DNA of 44,653 nucleotides from Flavobacteriales bacterium UBA7666 (GTDB lineage: Bacteria; Bacteroidota; Bacteroidia; Flavobacteriales_D; Crocinitomicaceae). Positions 23,952 through 31,028 of this stretch are shown here, in pieces. The notes beneath the pieces are model-generated. The model worked only from the letters and a program-made list of their open reading frames with translations, searched no databases and was not told the origin of the DNA. The position numbers and the translations under genes are program-made. Within the stretch, counting starts at the first letter, position 1; the number at the start of each line of letters is the position of its first letter. The stretch is from the NCBI GenBank assembly GCA_002483265.1, contig DLHO01000023.1, positions 1-44,653 of the forward strand, given 5' to 3'.

Positions 23952-24707
23952 GTGGATTTTGATATATTAACTACCGGCATTGGAATTTTTTACCTCGTTG
24001 TACTAACCTTACTAGAGATCGTTTTAGGGATTGATAATATTATTTTCATCTCAATCATTACGGATTCTTTGGTGAAACAAGATCAGCGTAAAGCACGAAT
24101 CTTAGGTTTGAGTTTGGCATTGATTATTCGATTGCTTCTGTTGAGTGTTGTTTCTTACATTATGACGCTGGATAAAACACCTTTGTTTACAGTTTATGAT
24201 ATTAAATTTACAGCACATTCATTGGTTCTATTGATCGGAGGACTTTTCCTTATCTATAAATCTGTTGGAGAAATGCACTCCAGTGTCAAAGGAAGTCATG
24301 AGGAAACAAAGAAAAAGAGAAAAGTACGTTTGGGAGCTGTGATCTTACAAATTGTTGCAATTGACTTCATTTTTAGCTTCGACTCAGTTATTTCAGCGAT
24401 CGGTATGACCAATGATATTCGTCACGAAACACACGGAAATCCATTTGTTATTATCGTTCTGGCAGTAGTCATTTCCATGATAGTCATGTTGATCTTTGCA
24501 AAACCAATTGCTGATTTTATCAATGCAAGACCAACAATCAAAATGATCGCACTTGGTTTCCTGGTAACCATCGGAGTATTGTTAATTGCAGAATCATTTG
24601 GACAACACATTCCGAAAGGATATATCTATTTTGCGATGGTTTACGCCTTATTCGTTGAGTTTCTCAATATTCGTATGCGTAAAAACAAAAACGAGCCTGA
24701 ACAGTGA
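23952..24707 (+). CDS. TerC-family integral membrane protein
   Basis: A 251-residue protein with about seven membrane helices. The two inverted half signatures of the family are clear: TLLEIVLGIDNIIFI (Glu22, Asp28, Asn29) in the first helices and AIDFIFSFDSVISAIGMT in the second half. TerC/Alx proteins are linked to metal (Mn or Ca) efflux, pH response and tellurite resistance, and sometimes to protein secretion; which one applies cannot be told here. The start is GTG at 23952, 17 bases after the TAAATTTG box. Its stop overlaps the next gene's GTG. Confidence 0.9.
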   Translation: MDFDILTTGIGIFYLVVLTLLEIVLGIDNIIFISIITDSLVKQDQRKARILGLSLALIIRLLLLSVVSYIMTLDKTPLFTVYDIKFTAHSLVLLIGGLFLIYKSVGEMHSSVKGSHEETKKKRKVRLGAVILQIVAIDFIFSFDSVISAIGMTNDIRHETHGNPFVIIVLAVVISMIVMLIFAKPIADFINARPTIKMIALGFLVTIGVLLIAESFGQHIPKGYIYFAMVYALFVEFLNIRMRKNKNEPEQ

Positions 24708-25276
24708 ATTCAGAAGAGATCTTAGCGGTTCTTCGTATTGAAAATTTGGATGAGGTAGAAGAAGCTCTTGAAATGGAGCTTTTTGAAATCCGTAAATCCA
24801 TTCTTGCGAAACCTTTGTTAAGACTCACTTTGAAGTCGAAGCTTGCCCGCTTGGACTTGCTTGCTCAAATAGCAGAAAGCCAACAGTTGTTTCAGAATCC
24901 TGAAGAAGTTCAATTCACTTACGACTTGCAGCCATCTGATGCCGTTTTGGTTCTGTGGGAAAGCTATATGAAAGCCAAAAGTCAATGGAAACAATTGTTT
25001 ACTCAAACCCAAACACCAGCAGCTTTAAAGGCCGTTTTGGAAGAAGGATTGAAAATGGAAAACGCATTTTCAGAGCAGTTTATTTCCTTGCATTGGTTAG
25101 ATGAAGAGCCCGTTTTTGGTGTGGAACCAGATCCCATGTTGATTCAAAATGGATTGAAACAAGCATCCCAAAAAGGCTGGAATACATTCTCCGATCTGGA
25201 AAAGAATAAAAGTGAACTTGAAAAAGACCTCTTGCTAGCATTAAAGCGCTTATCTTTGTTGCCGAAATATTTATAA
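24704..25276 (+). CDS. Hypothetical helical protein, 190 aa
   Basis: No family recognised. The GTG start overlaps the TerC stop (GTGA), so the two are probably translated together and may work together. The protein has no signal peptide or membrane segment and is almost all helix, with many Leu, Glu and Lys. The first 65 residues (EEILAVLRIENLDEVEEALEM and on) look like a coiled or helical bundle. A 19-base gap separates it from the DUF493 gene downstream, suggesting an operon TerC to the small membrane protein. Function unknown; a TerC accessory role is only a guess from the coupling. Confidence 0.75.
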   Translation: MNSEEILAVLRIENLDEVEEALEMELFEIRKSILAKPLLRLTLKSKLARLDLLAQIAESQQLFQNPEEVQFTYDLQPSDAVLVLWESYMKAKSQWKQLFTQTQTPAALKAVLEEGLKMENAFSEQFISLHWLDEEPVFGVEPDPMLIQNGLKQASQKGWNTFSDLEKNKSELEKDLLLALKRLSLLPKYL

Positions 25277-25295
25277 TAGTCGAAACAGTTAAACC

Positions 25296-25565
25296 ATGAG
25301 TGAAGGAACTTTTGATAAGTTGAAAGAGCAGTTGAGCCTGGAAGAATGGCCAAATGTCTATTTATTTAAGTTTATTGTACCGAATACTCCTCATTTCCTG
25401 GCACAAACAACTGCTTTATTTGATGAAACTGCACATATTCAATTCCATGAGTCGAGTAATGGTAAATTTGTGAGTGTAAGTGTGAAAGAAATGATGCTGG
25501 ACGTAGATTCGATTATTGCAATCTATGAAAAGGCTCAAATAATCCCGGGAATTATTTCCTTGTAA
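25296..25565 (+). CDS. DUF493 (YbeD-like) small protein
   Basis: An 89-residue cytoplasmic protein of the DUF493/YbeD family, an ACT-like ferredoxin fold. The tell-tale segment is HESSNGKFVSVSVKEMM, matching the SSxGKYxSvtv strand of the family, followed by the helix VDSIIAIYEKAQ and a final strand with PGIISL. Relatives are small, possibly regulatory, proteins; in E. coli ybeD lies near the lipoate genes lipA/lipB, but no such genes are seen here. It sits inside a run of co-directed small genes, three bases before the next. Confidence 0.82.
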   Translation: MSEGTFDKLKEQLSLEEWPNVYLFKFIVPNTPHFLAQTTALFDETAHIQFHESSNGKFVSVSVKEMMLDVDSIIAIYEKAQIIPGIISL

Positions 25566-25568
25566 ACT

Positions 25569-26054
25569 ATGAAAAAAAGAACCGTATTGACCTTAATTGG
25601 TCTGAGTCTTCTGATCACCTTATTGATCTTATTTCGAGTAAATTTTGTAAAAGGAATCCGTTCTTGGGAGAGTAAAGTCTTGGGAATATTTATCGGATTG
25701 GCAGCAATTGCAATGCTGTACATCACCTATAAATCCATTATTAAACGCTTTTCAAGAGGAACCCTTAAGAAAGAAGATTATGCTTTGCTTTTTGATTTGG
25801 AAAGTAAAGCGCAGCATGGTGAGATCGAATTCTATTTTACGATCGAACAAACTAAAAAAGTTGTCTTTTCAATTTTGAATGAAAAAATGGAAGCAATAAA
25901 AGTTGTTCAGGATAAAGAGTTTCCTTCCGGGGGGCATATTGTCCGCTTTGATGCCAAGGAGCTAGGCAATGGAGTGTATTTTTATTGTTTAGAAACAGAT
26001 AATCAGAAAACAATGAAGAAAATGTTTGTTCAGCATGACAATCTGACAGTATAA
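25569..26054 (+). CDS. Membrane protein with two TM helices and a FlgD/T9SS-CTD-like beta domain
   Basis: A 161-residue protein. Two hydrophobic helices (about 7-23 and 38-54) are followed by a compact beta domain: EIEFYFTIEQTKKVVFSILNEKMEAIKVVQDKEFPSGGHIVRFDAKELGNGVYFYCLETDN plus KKMFVQHD. The strand pattern (a turn PSGGH, then GVYFY) resembles FlgD Ig-like and T9SS C-terminal sorting domains, but here it is at the end of an inner-membrane protein with no signal peptide cleavage expected. No catalytic residues. It starts three bases after the DUF493 stop. Function unknown. Confidence 0.7.
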   Translation: MKKRTVLTLIGLSLLITLLILFRVNFVKGIRSWESKVLGIFIGLAAIAMLYITYKSIIKRFSRGTLKKEDYALLFDLESKAQHGEIEFYFTIEQTKKVVFSILNEKMEAIKVVQDKEFPSGGHIVRFDAKELGNGVYFYCLETDNQKTMKKMFVQHDNLTV

Positions 26055-26070
26055 ATTGTCTTGGCAAAGC

Positions 26071-26101
26071 TTTTGACAAACAAAAACAAATAGTAACTTT
26101 A
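26071..26101 (+). promoter_or_regulatory. Bacteroidetes-type promoter for trxA
   Basis: TTTTG (26071-26075), an 18-base spacer, then TAACTTTA (26094-26101), one base off TAnnTTTG. The start codon is 36 bases after the box, so the leader is about 30 nt. Confidence 0.6.
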
Positions 26102-26137
26102 GACCGACGAAAGAAGTCACACAAAATTGAAACAATT

Positions 26138-26455
26138 ATGGCATTAGAAATCACAGATGCAAACTTTGAAGAGCTTGTATTGAAATCAGACAAACCGGTA
26201 ATGGTAGACTTTTGGGCAGAATGGTGTGGCCCATGTAGATTGATAGGTCCTATCGTTGAAGAAATGGCAAATGAATACGAAGGTAAAGCAATCATAGGTA
26301 AAGTAAACGTTGACTTAAACCCGGGGGTTTCTGCTCAGTTTGGAATTCGTAACATCCCTACGATCATTTTCGTGAAGGGTGGAGAAATTGCTGACAAGTC
26401 AGTTGGAGCTGTTCCGAAAGGACAGTTGACTGCTAAGTTGGATGCATTGATTTAA
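26138..26455 (+). CDS. trxA: Thioredoxin
   Basis: A 105-residue cytoplasmic thioredoxin. The redox site WCGPC is at residues 29-33 (VDFWAEWCGPCRLIGPI), with the conserved Asp24, the cis-Pro loop NIPTIIFVKGG and the final helix present. It reduces disulfides in ribonucleotide reductase, methionine sulfoxide reductase, peroxiredoxins and similar proteins, being recharged by thioredoxin reductase (not in the window). It has its own promoter and a strong terminator, so it is likely monocistronic and well expressed. Confidence 0.96.
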   Translation: MALEITDANFEELVLKSDKPVMVDFWAEWCGPCRLIGPIVEEMANEYEGKAIIGKVNVDLNPGVSAQFGIRNIPTIIFVKGGEIADKSVGAVPKGQLTAKLDALI

Positions 26456-26473
26456 TTTAGAATTCAATAGAAT

Positions 26474-26501
26474 AAAGGTCCGCTAGTCGGGCCTTTTTTT
26501 T
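26474..26501 (+). terminator. Intrinsic terminator of trxA
   Basis: AAAGGTCCG (26474-26482) pairs with CGGGCCTTT (26488-26496), one G-U pair, 5-base loop, followed by T8. Confidence 0.9.
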
Positions 26502-26521
26502 GAAATTCACAAGCATATTAC

Positions 26522-27202
26522 ATGAAGAATTTTTGGAGACGCCTACGATTGTATGGGGTAGGTTTTGGAATCGGGCTCATATTTGTTTTTTTCTTTTTTA
26601 GAAATCGGGGTTGTACCTGGTTGCCTGAAAACAGGGTTAAAAACACATTTCTTGGAAAGGTAATCGTTGTTTCGGAAACGAATCAGCGCATTTTCGATCG
26701 GCATCATTTGAGTGATTCCATGATTGAATCGTTTTTAAATGACGGCTCCATTTCTTTTGGATCAAGTAAAAAACAAGGTAAACTGAAAGTTTATAAGATC
26801 GAAAAGGAAGTAAATGGTAAAAATATGGCCTTGTGGTTTTCAATGCCCGAAGATGCCTTCATCGCAGAAGCCGTTTGGCCCAAAGGTTCGATCCAGAAAT
26901 TTAAAAGTACAACTGAAGGATTTGGTCGTATGATCCATTTTCCAAACGTGAACAGTTTTGTTTACTTAAAGGACAATGATGAGTTGACAAAACAAATGAA
27001 GGAATTCGGGATTAAAGACGAAGAACAAGTTCAGTATATGATGAAGAAAGGCGGTTTGATTGACTTTTCGAGATCACAATTAACTGCAGAACCTTCTCCG
27101 GAACAGATGATTGTATTACCTCGTGGAAATGGGGATACATTGACTGCCAGAACAACTTGGTTTAAAGATCATATTGAATTTTATGAATTTGAGCGCAATT
27201 AG
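26522..27202 (+). CDS. Conserved hypothetical single-pass membrane protein
   Basis: A 226-residue protein of unknown function. Residues 11-26 are a very hydrophobic helix (VGFGIGLIFVFFFF) after a basic start (KNFWRRLRLYG), giving an in-out anchor. Right after it comes RGCTWLPENRVK (29-40) with one Cys; I recall this motif in many Flavobacteriales proteins but know of no function. The remaining periplasmic part is mixed alpha/beta with a helical KDNDELTKQMKEFGIKDEEQVQYMMKKGG segment. It is 20 bases after the trxA terminator. An interaction with envelope processes is plausible but unproven. Confidence 0.72.
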   Translation: MKNFWRRLRLYGVGFGIGLIFVFFFFRNRGCTWLPENRVKNTFLGKVIVVSETNQRIFDRHHLSDSMIESFLNDGSISFGSSKKQGKLKVYKIEKEVNGKNMALWFSMPEDAFIAEAVWPKGSIQKFKSTTEGFGRMIHFPNVNSFVYLKDNDELTKQMKEFGIKDEEQVQYMMKKGGLIDFSRSQLTAEPSPEQMIVLPRGNGDTLTARTTWFKDHIEFYEFERN

Positions 27203-27282
27203 CTTCGGATTCAAGGTATTTCAATCACAATGTTCTGTTAATAAATCCTATTTTAACACACACATAACCTAAAGGTTTTTAC

Positions 27283-27290
27283 TAATTTTG
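27283..27290 (+). promoter_or_regulatory. -7 box TAATTTTG for the lpx operon
   Basis: A perfect TAnnTTTG ending four bases before the lpxD ATG, again predicting a leaderless transcript. No TTG element at normal spacing is visible, so the -33 contact may be weak. Confidence 0.6.
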
Positions 27291-27294
27291 TCCA

Positions 27295-28341
27295 ATGGAA
27301 TTTTCAGCGCTGCAAATAGCTACTATCCTGAACGGTGAAGTCGTTGGTAACTCGGATGTTACAGTTGCTGGCTTAGCTAAAATTGAAGAAGGAACTACAG
27401 GTACACTTTCATTCCTGTCGAATCCCAAGTATGAAGAATATATCTATACAACGCAATCAAGTATCTGCATTGTAAATAAAACGTTTATTCCCACAAAAGA
27501 ACTTCCTAAGACATTAACGCTTGTTAAAGTGGATGATGCTTACGCCTGTTTTGCAAAATTGCTGGATGTATACAATCAAATGCGTCAAAAACAGCCCAAG
27601 ATTGAAACACCTTCGTTTATTGCAGAATCTGCTAAGGTTGGTGAAGGTTTGTATCTGGGAGCGTTTGCTTACATCGGTGAAAATACGGTCATTGGGAATA
27701 ATGTGAAAATTTACCCGCAGGCATATATCGGAGATGGTGTTGTGATCGGTGATGATTGTACAATCCATGCCGGAGTAAAAATTTATGCTGATACCAAGAT
27801 TGGTAATCGTTGTGTGTTGCATGCCGGTGTCGTAATCGGAAGTGATGGTTTCGGTTTTGCACCTGATGAGAAAGGCGTTTTCTCAAAAGTGCCGCAAATC
27901 GGAAATGTGATTTTGGAAGACGATGTAGAAGTTGGTTCAAACTCAACGATTGACTGTGCTACCATGGGATCTACTATTCTTCGTCAGGGAGTAAAAATCG
28001 ATAACCTGGTTCATTTGGCTCACAATGTAGAAATTGGTCATCACTCAGCACTTGCTGCTCAGGTTGGTGTTGCCGGTTCTGCTAAAATCGGGAAGCATGT
28101 CATGGTTGGTGGACAAGCTGGAATCAGCGGGCATCTTCATATTGCTGACGGAACAAAAATCGTGGCACAATCAGGAATTCCAAATACAATCAAAAAAGCG
28201 GAAGTATTGATGGGATCTCCTGCTATTCCAATGGATGATTATAAAAAATCATTCGTCGGATTCAGAAGACTTCCAATCATTATTAAGAAATTATCCGAAT
28301 TAGAAGATAAAATTAAAACCCTTTCAAAACCTGCAGAATAA
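27295..28341 (+). CDS. lpxD: UDP-3-O-acyl-glucosamine N-acyltransferase
   Basis: LpxD adds the N-linked hydroxyacyl chain to UDP-3-O-acyl-glucosamine in lipid A synthesis. The 348 residues have the N-terminal uridine-binding domain (ALQIATILNGEVVGN, GTLSFLSNPKYEEY), then many hexapeptide repeats of a left-handed beta-helix and the catalytic His in NLVHLAHNVEIGHHSALAAQ, then a C-terminal helix (LPIIIKKLSELEDKIKTL). It is the first gene of the lpxD, lpxC-fabZ, lpxA operon; the next gene starts one base after its stop. Confidence 0.96.
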   Translation: MEFSALQIATILNGEVVGNSDVTVAGLAKIEEGTTGTLSFLSNPKYEEYIYTTQSSICIVNKTFIPTKELPKTLTLVKVDDAYACFAKLLDVYNQMRQKQPKIETPSFIAESAKVGEGLYLGAFAYIGENTVIGNNVKIYPQAYIGDGVVIGDDCTIHAGVKIYADTKIGNRCVLHAGVVIGSDGFGFAPDEKGVFSKVPQIGNVILEDDVEVGSNSTIDCATMGSTILRQGVKIDNLVHLAHNVEIGHHSALAAQVGVAGSAKIGKHVMVGGQAGISGHLHIADGTKIVAQSGIPNTIKKAEVLMGSPAIPMDDYKKSFVGFRRLPIIIKKLSELEDKIKTLSKPAE

Positions 28342-28342
28342 T

Positions 28343-29749
28343 ATGTCGGAAAAACAATTTACCCTTAAAGAAAAAATTACATTCAATGGTGTTGGTTTGC
28401 ATACAGGAGAATCAGTTGTTATGGAAATTCATCCGGCTCCTGATAATCATGGATATAAATTTCAACGATTAGATGTAGATGGTCAACCGATAATTAAAGC
28501 AGATGCAGATTTAGTAGTTTCTACAGATCGCGGAACCACATTAGAGTCAAATGGTGCGAAGGTTTATACAACAGAGCATGTGTTAGCTGCATTGTACGGA
28601 ATGGAGGTAGATAATGCCTTGATTACACTTACAGGTCCTGAGATTCCAATTATGGACGGATCTTCTCTTCTTTTTGTAAGAGAGATTCAACGTGTTGGAA
28701 GACAAGAGCAAAATGCAGAGCGCTTGTATTTCGAACTTAATGAAAATATTAAGTGGGAAGATGCTGAGAAAGGAATCGAATTTTTGGCTGTTCCGGATAA
28801 AAATTACCGCCTGACTGTAATGGTTGATTACAATTCACCGGCTTTGGGTACGCAACATGCACACATGTATCACTTGGGTGAATTCGAAAAAGACATTGCG
28901 GCTTGTAGAACGTTTTGTTTCCTTGGAGAATTGGAGTTTCTGGCAAAAAACAACCTGATTAAAGGAGGAAGTTTGGATAACGCGATCGTTTTGGTTGAAA
29001 GAAACGACGTGACAGAAGAGGAATTGGATCGTTTGGCGAAATTGCTTGGAAAAGATAAGTTGAAAGTGAATTACGATGGAATCGGGGTTTTGAACAGTTT
29101 GAAACTACAGTTTGAAAATGAGCCCGCTCGTCATAAATTACTAGATATCGTTGGAGATTTGGCTTTGGTAGGCCGCTTCATCAAAGGACATGTTTTGGCA
29201 GCTCGTCCCGGACATTCCGGGAACACGCGTTTTGCGAAAGTGTTGAAAGAAGAAATTAAGAAACAGGAAAAAGGAGCCAAAAGCTTTGATTTGGAATGTG
29301 AACCATTATACAATATCAACGATATTGAGCGCATGCTTCCTCATAGATATCCGTTCTTGTTAGTTGACAAGATTATGGAAATCACCGATGATAAAATTGT
29401 TGGTGTGAAGAATGTGACCATGAATGAACCAATGTTTCAGGGACATTTCCCAGGAAATCCGATTTTCCCGGGAGTTCTTCAAATTGAAGCAACAGCACAA
29501 TGTGGAGGTATTTTTGCACTAAGTAAAGTAGAAGACCCACATTTGTATTCGACATACTTCATGAAAATTGATAATGTGAAATTCAAACAAAAAGTTATCC
29601 CTGGAGATACGTTGGTATTTGAATTAACATTAATTTCACCTATCAGACGTGGATTGGTTCATATGCAAGGAAATGCATATGTAAACGGAAAGCACGTTAT
29701 GGAAGCTGAAATGCTTGCACAAGTCATTAAAGATAAAGCAGAAGTATGA
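28343..29749 (+). CDS. lpxC/fabZ: Bifunctional LpxC deacetylase / FabZ dehydratase
   Basis: A 468-residue fusion of two enzymes, a known Bacteroidetes feature. The N-terminal part (about 1-310) is LpxC, the zinc deacetylase committing UDP-acyl-GlcNAc to lipid A: zinc ligands are His79 in TEHVLAALYG and the HKLLDIVGD pair, and the general base/acid His lies in RPGHSGNTRFAK. The C-terminal part (about 325-468) is FabZ, the 3-hydroxyacyl-ACP dehydratase of fatty acid synthesis, with YPFLLVDKIMEI and the catalytic His and Glu in GHFPGNPIFPGVLQIEATAQ. Fusing them puts lipid A and fatty acid branch enzymes under one control. The ATGA at the end overlaps lpxA. Confidence 0.97.
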   Translation: MSEKQFTLKEKITFNGVGLHTGESVVMEIHPAPDNHGYKFQRLDVDGQPIIKADADLVVSTDRGTTLESNGAKVYTTEHVLAALYGMEVDNALITLTGPEIPIMDGSSLLFVREIQRVGRQEQNAERLYFELNENIKWEDAEKGIEFLAVPDKNYRLTVMVDYNSPALGTQHAHMYHLGEFEKDIAACRTFCFLGELEFLAKNNLIKGGSLDNAIVLVERNDVTEEELDRLAKLLGKDKLKVNYDGIGVLNSLKLQFENEPARHKLLDIVGDLALVGRFIKGHVLAARPGHSGNTRFAKVLKEEIKKQEKGAKSFDLECEPLYNINDIERMLPHRYPFLLVDKIMEITDDKIVGVKNVTMNEPMFQGHFPGNPIFPGVLQIEATAQCGGIFALSKVEDPHLYSTYFMKIDNVKFKQKVIPGDTLVFELTLISPIRRGLVHMQGNAYVNGKHVMEAEMLAQVIKDKAEV

Positions 29750-30522
29750 TAAGTCCACTAGCACATGTTTCTCCGAATGCAAAATTAGGAGAAGGGGTAG
29801 TAATAGAAGCATTCAGTACAATTTACGATGATGTTGTCATTGGAGCAGGAACAAAAATCCATCCGAATGTAACCATTTATCCCGGCGCTAGAATTGGAGA
29901 TAACTGTGAAATTTATCCCGGTGCAGTGATTGCTGTTATCCCACAAGATTTAAAATTTGAGGGAGAATATACCACTGTTGAAATCGGTGATAGAACGGTT
30001 ATTAGAGAATGTGTTACAATTCACCGTGGTACTAAGGATATGTGGAAAACAACAGTCGGAAACGATTGTTTGTTAATGACTTATGTTCATATTGCGCATG
30101 ATTGCCAGATCGGGAATAATGTGATTATGGCTAGTTATTCCGGTTTATCCGGGCATTGTGTAGTTGGAGATTATGCAATTCTGGAAGGAAGATGTGGTTC
30201 CCAACAATTTATTCATGTGGGTGCACATGCATTTATTGCAGGCGGATCATTGATTCGTAAAAATGTTCCTCCTTATGTAAAGTGTGCACGTGAGCCGCTT
30301 ACGTATGCAGGAATTAATTCTGTTGGATTGAGAAGACGCGGATATACAGACGAGCAGGTGCGCGAAATAGAAGATATTTACCGCATTATTTTCGTTCAGA
30401 ATAACCACGTTACAAAATCATTAGATATTGTAAAAGATACCATTCCTGATTCTCCGATCAGAAGAGAAATTTTATCATTCATCGAAGCTTCAGATAAAGG
30501 GGTAATTAAAGGGTTGATATAA
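29746..30522 (+). CDS. lpxA: UDP-N-acetylglucosamine acyltransferase
   Basis: LpxA performs the first step of lipid A synthesis, moving a hydroxyacyl chain from ACP to UDP-GlcNAc. It has 258 residues of hexapeptide-repeat beta-helix and a helical end. The catalytic His is His118 in TYVHIAHDC, and GLSGHCVVGDYAILEG and GINSVGLRRRGY are also conserved. It overlaps lpxC-fabZ by four bases (ATGA), which implies coupling. A 50-base gap leads to the Rrf2 regulator gene. Confidence 0.97.
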   Translation: MISPLAHVSPNAKLGEGVVIEAFSTIYDDVVIGAGTKIHPNVTIYPGARIGDNCEIYPGAVIAVIPQDLKFEGEYTTVEIGDRTVIRECVTIHRGTKDMWKTTVGNDCLLMTYVHIAHDCQIGNNVIMASYSGLSGHCVVGDYAILEGRCGSQQFIHVGAHAFIAGGSLIRKNVPPYVKCAREPLTYAGINSVGLRRRGYTDEQVREIEDIYRIIFVQNNHVTKSLDIVKDTIPDSPIRREILSFIEASDKGVIKGLI

Positions 30523-30572
30523 CAATTGATTTTTCGAATTTAATTGTAAATTAGCTTAATAGACTGAAATTC

Positions 30573-30992
30573 ATGCTATCAAAGAAGACAAAATATGCAT
30601 TACATGCTTTGACCTATCTGGCAAAGAAGGATGCTAATGAACCAACTTTGATTCTTGAAATTGCCGAAAATAGTCGTATCCCAAGAAAATTTTTAGAATC
30701 CATTTTGCTTGATTTAAAAAAGCAGGGAATCCTGAATTCGAAAATGGGGAAGGGCGGAGGTTACTTTTTAAGACAAACTCCGGCTCAAATCCAGATCTCA
30801 ACAATCATTCGCCTTTTCAATGGCCCGATTGCATTACTTCCATGCGTTAGTTTGAATTATTACCAACGCTGCGATGAATGCACGGATGAAATGACCTGTG
30901 GTTTGAATAAAGTGTTTATCGATGTTCGAAACGAAACACTGCGTATTTTAGAAAATAAATCAATTCAGGATATTGTCAATCAGGAATTGTAA
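30573..30992 (+). CDS. Rrf2-family transcription regulator with four-Cys cluster
   Basis: A 139-residue DNA-binding protein. The winged-helix half includes KTKYALHALTYLAKK, the recognition region NSRIPRKFLESILLDLKKQGILNSKMGKGGGYFL, the standard Rrf2 wing. The C-terminal half has Cys91, Cys100, Cys103 and Cys109 (LPCVSLNYYQRC then DECTDEMTC), similar in place to the IscR Fe-S ligands, so it could sense Fe-S status, iron or redox state. The regulon is unknown. A palindromic sequence lies just after its stop. Confidence 0.88.
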   Translation: MLSKKTKYALHALTYLAKKDANEPTLILEIAENSRIPRKFLESILLDLKKQGILNSKMGKGGGYFLRQTPAQIQISTIIRLFNGPIALLPCVSLNYYQRCDECTDEMTCGLNKVFIDVRNETLRILENKSIQDIVNQEL

Positions 30993-30997
30993 TTAGT

Positions 30998-31011
30998 CAG
31001 CCCTGGCTGAT
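30998..31011. promoter_or_regulatory. Palindrome TCAGCC-CT-GGCTGA between Rrf2 and rlmD genes
   Basis: A perfect 6+6 inverted repeat with a 2-base centre in the 36-bp gap. No T tract follows, so it is not a terminator; it may be an operator for the Rrf2 protein or a short repeat. Confidence 0.45.
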
Positions 31012-31028
31012 ACGAACAAACAATCAAA

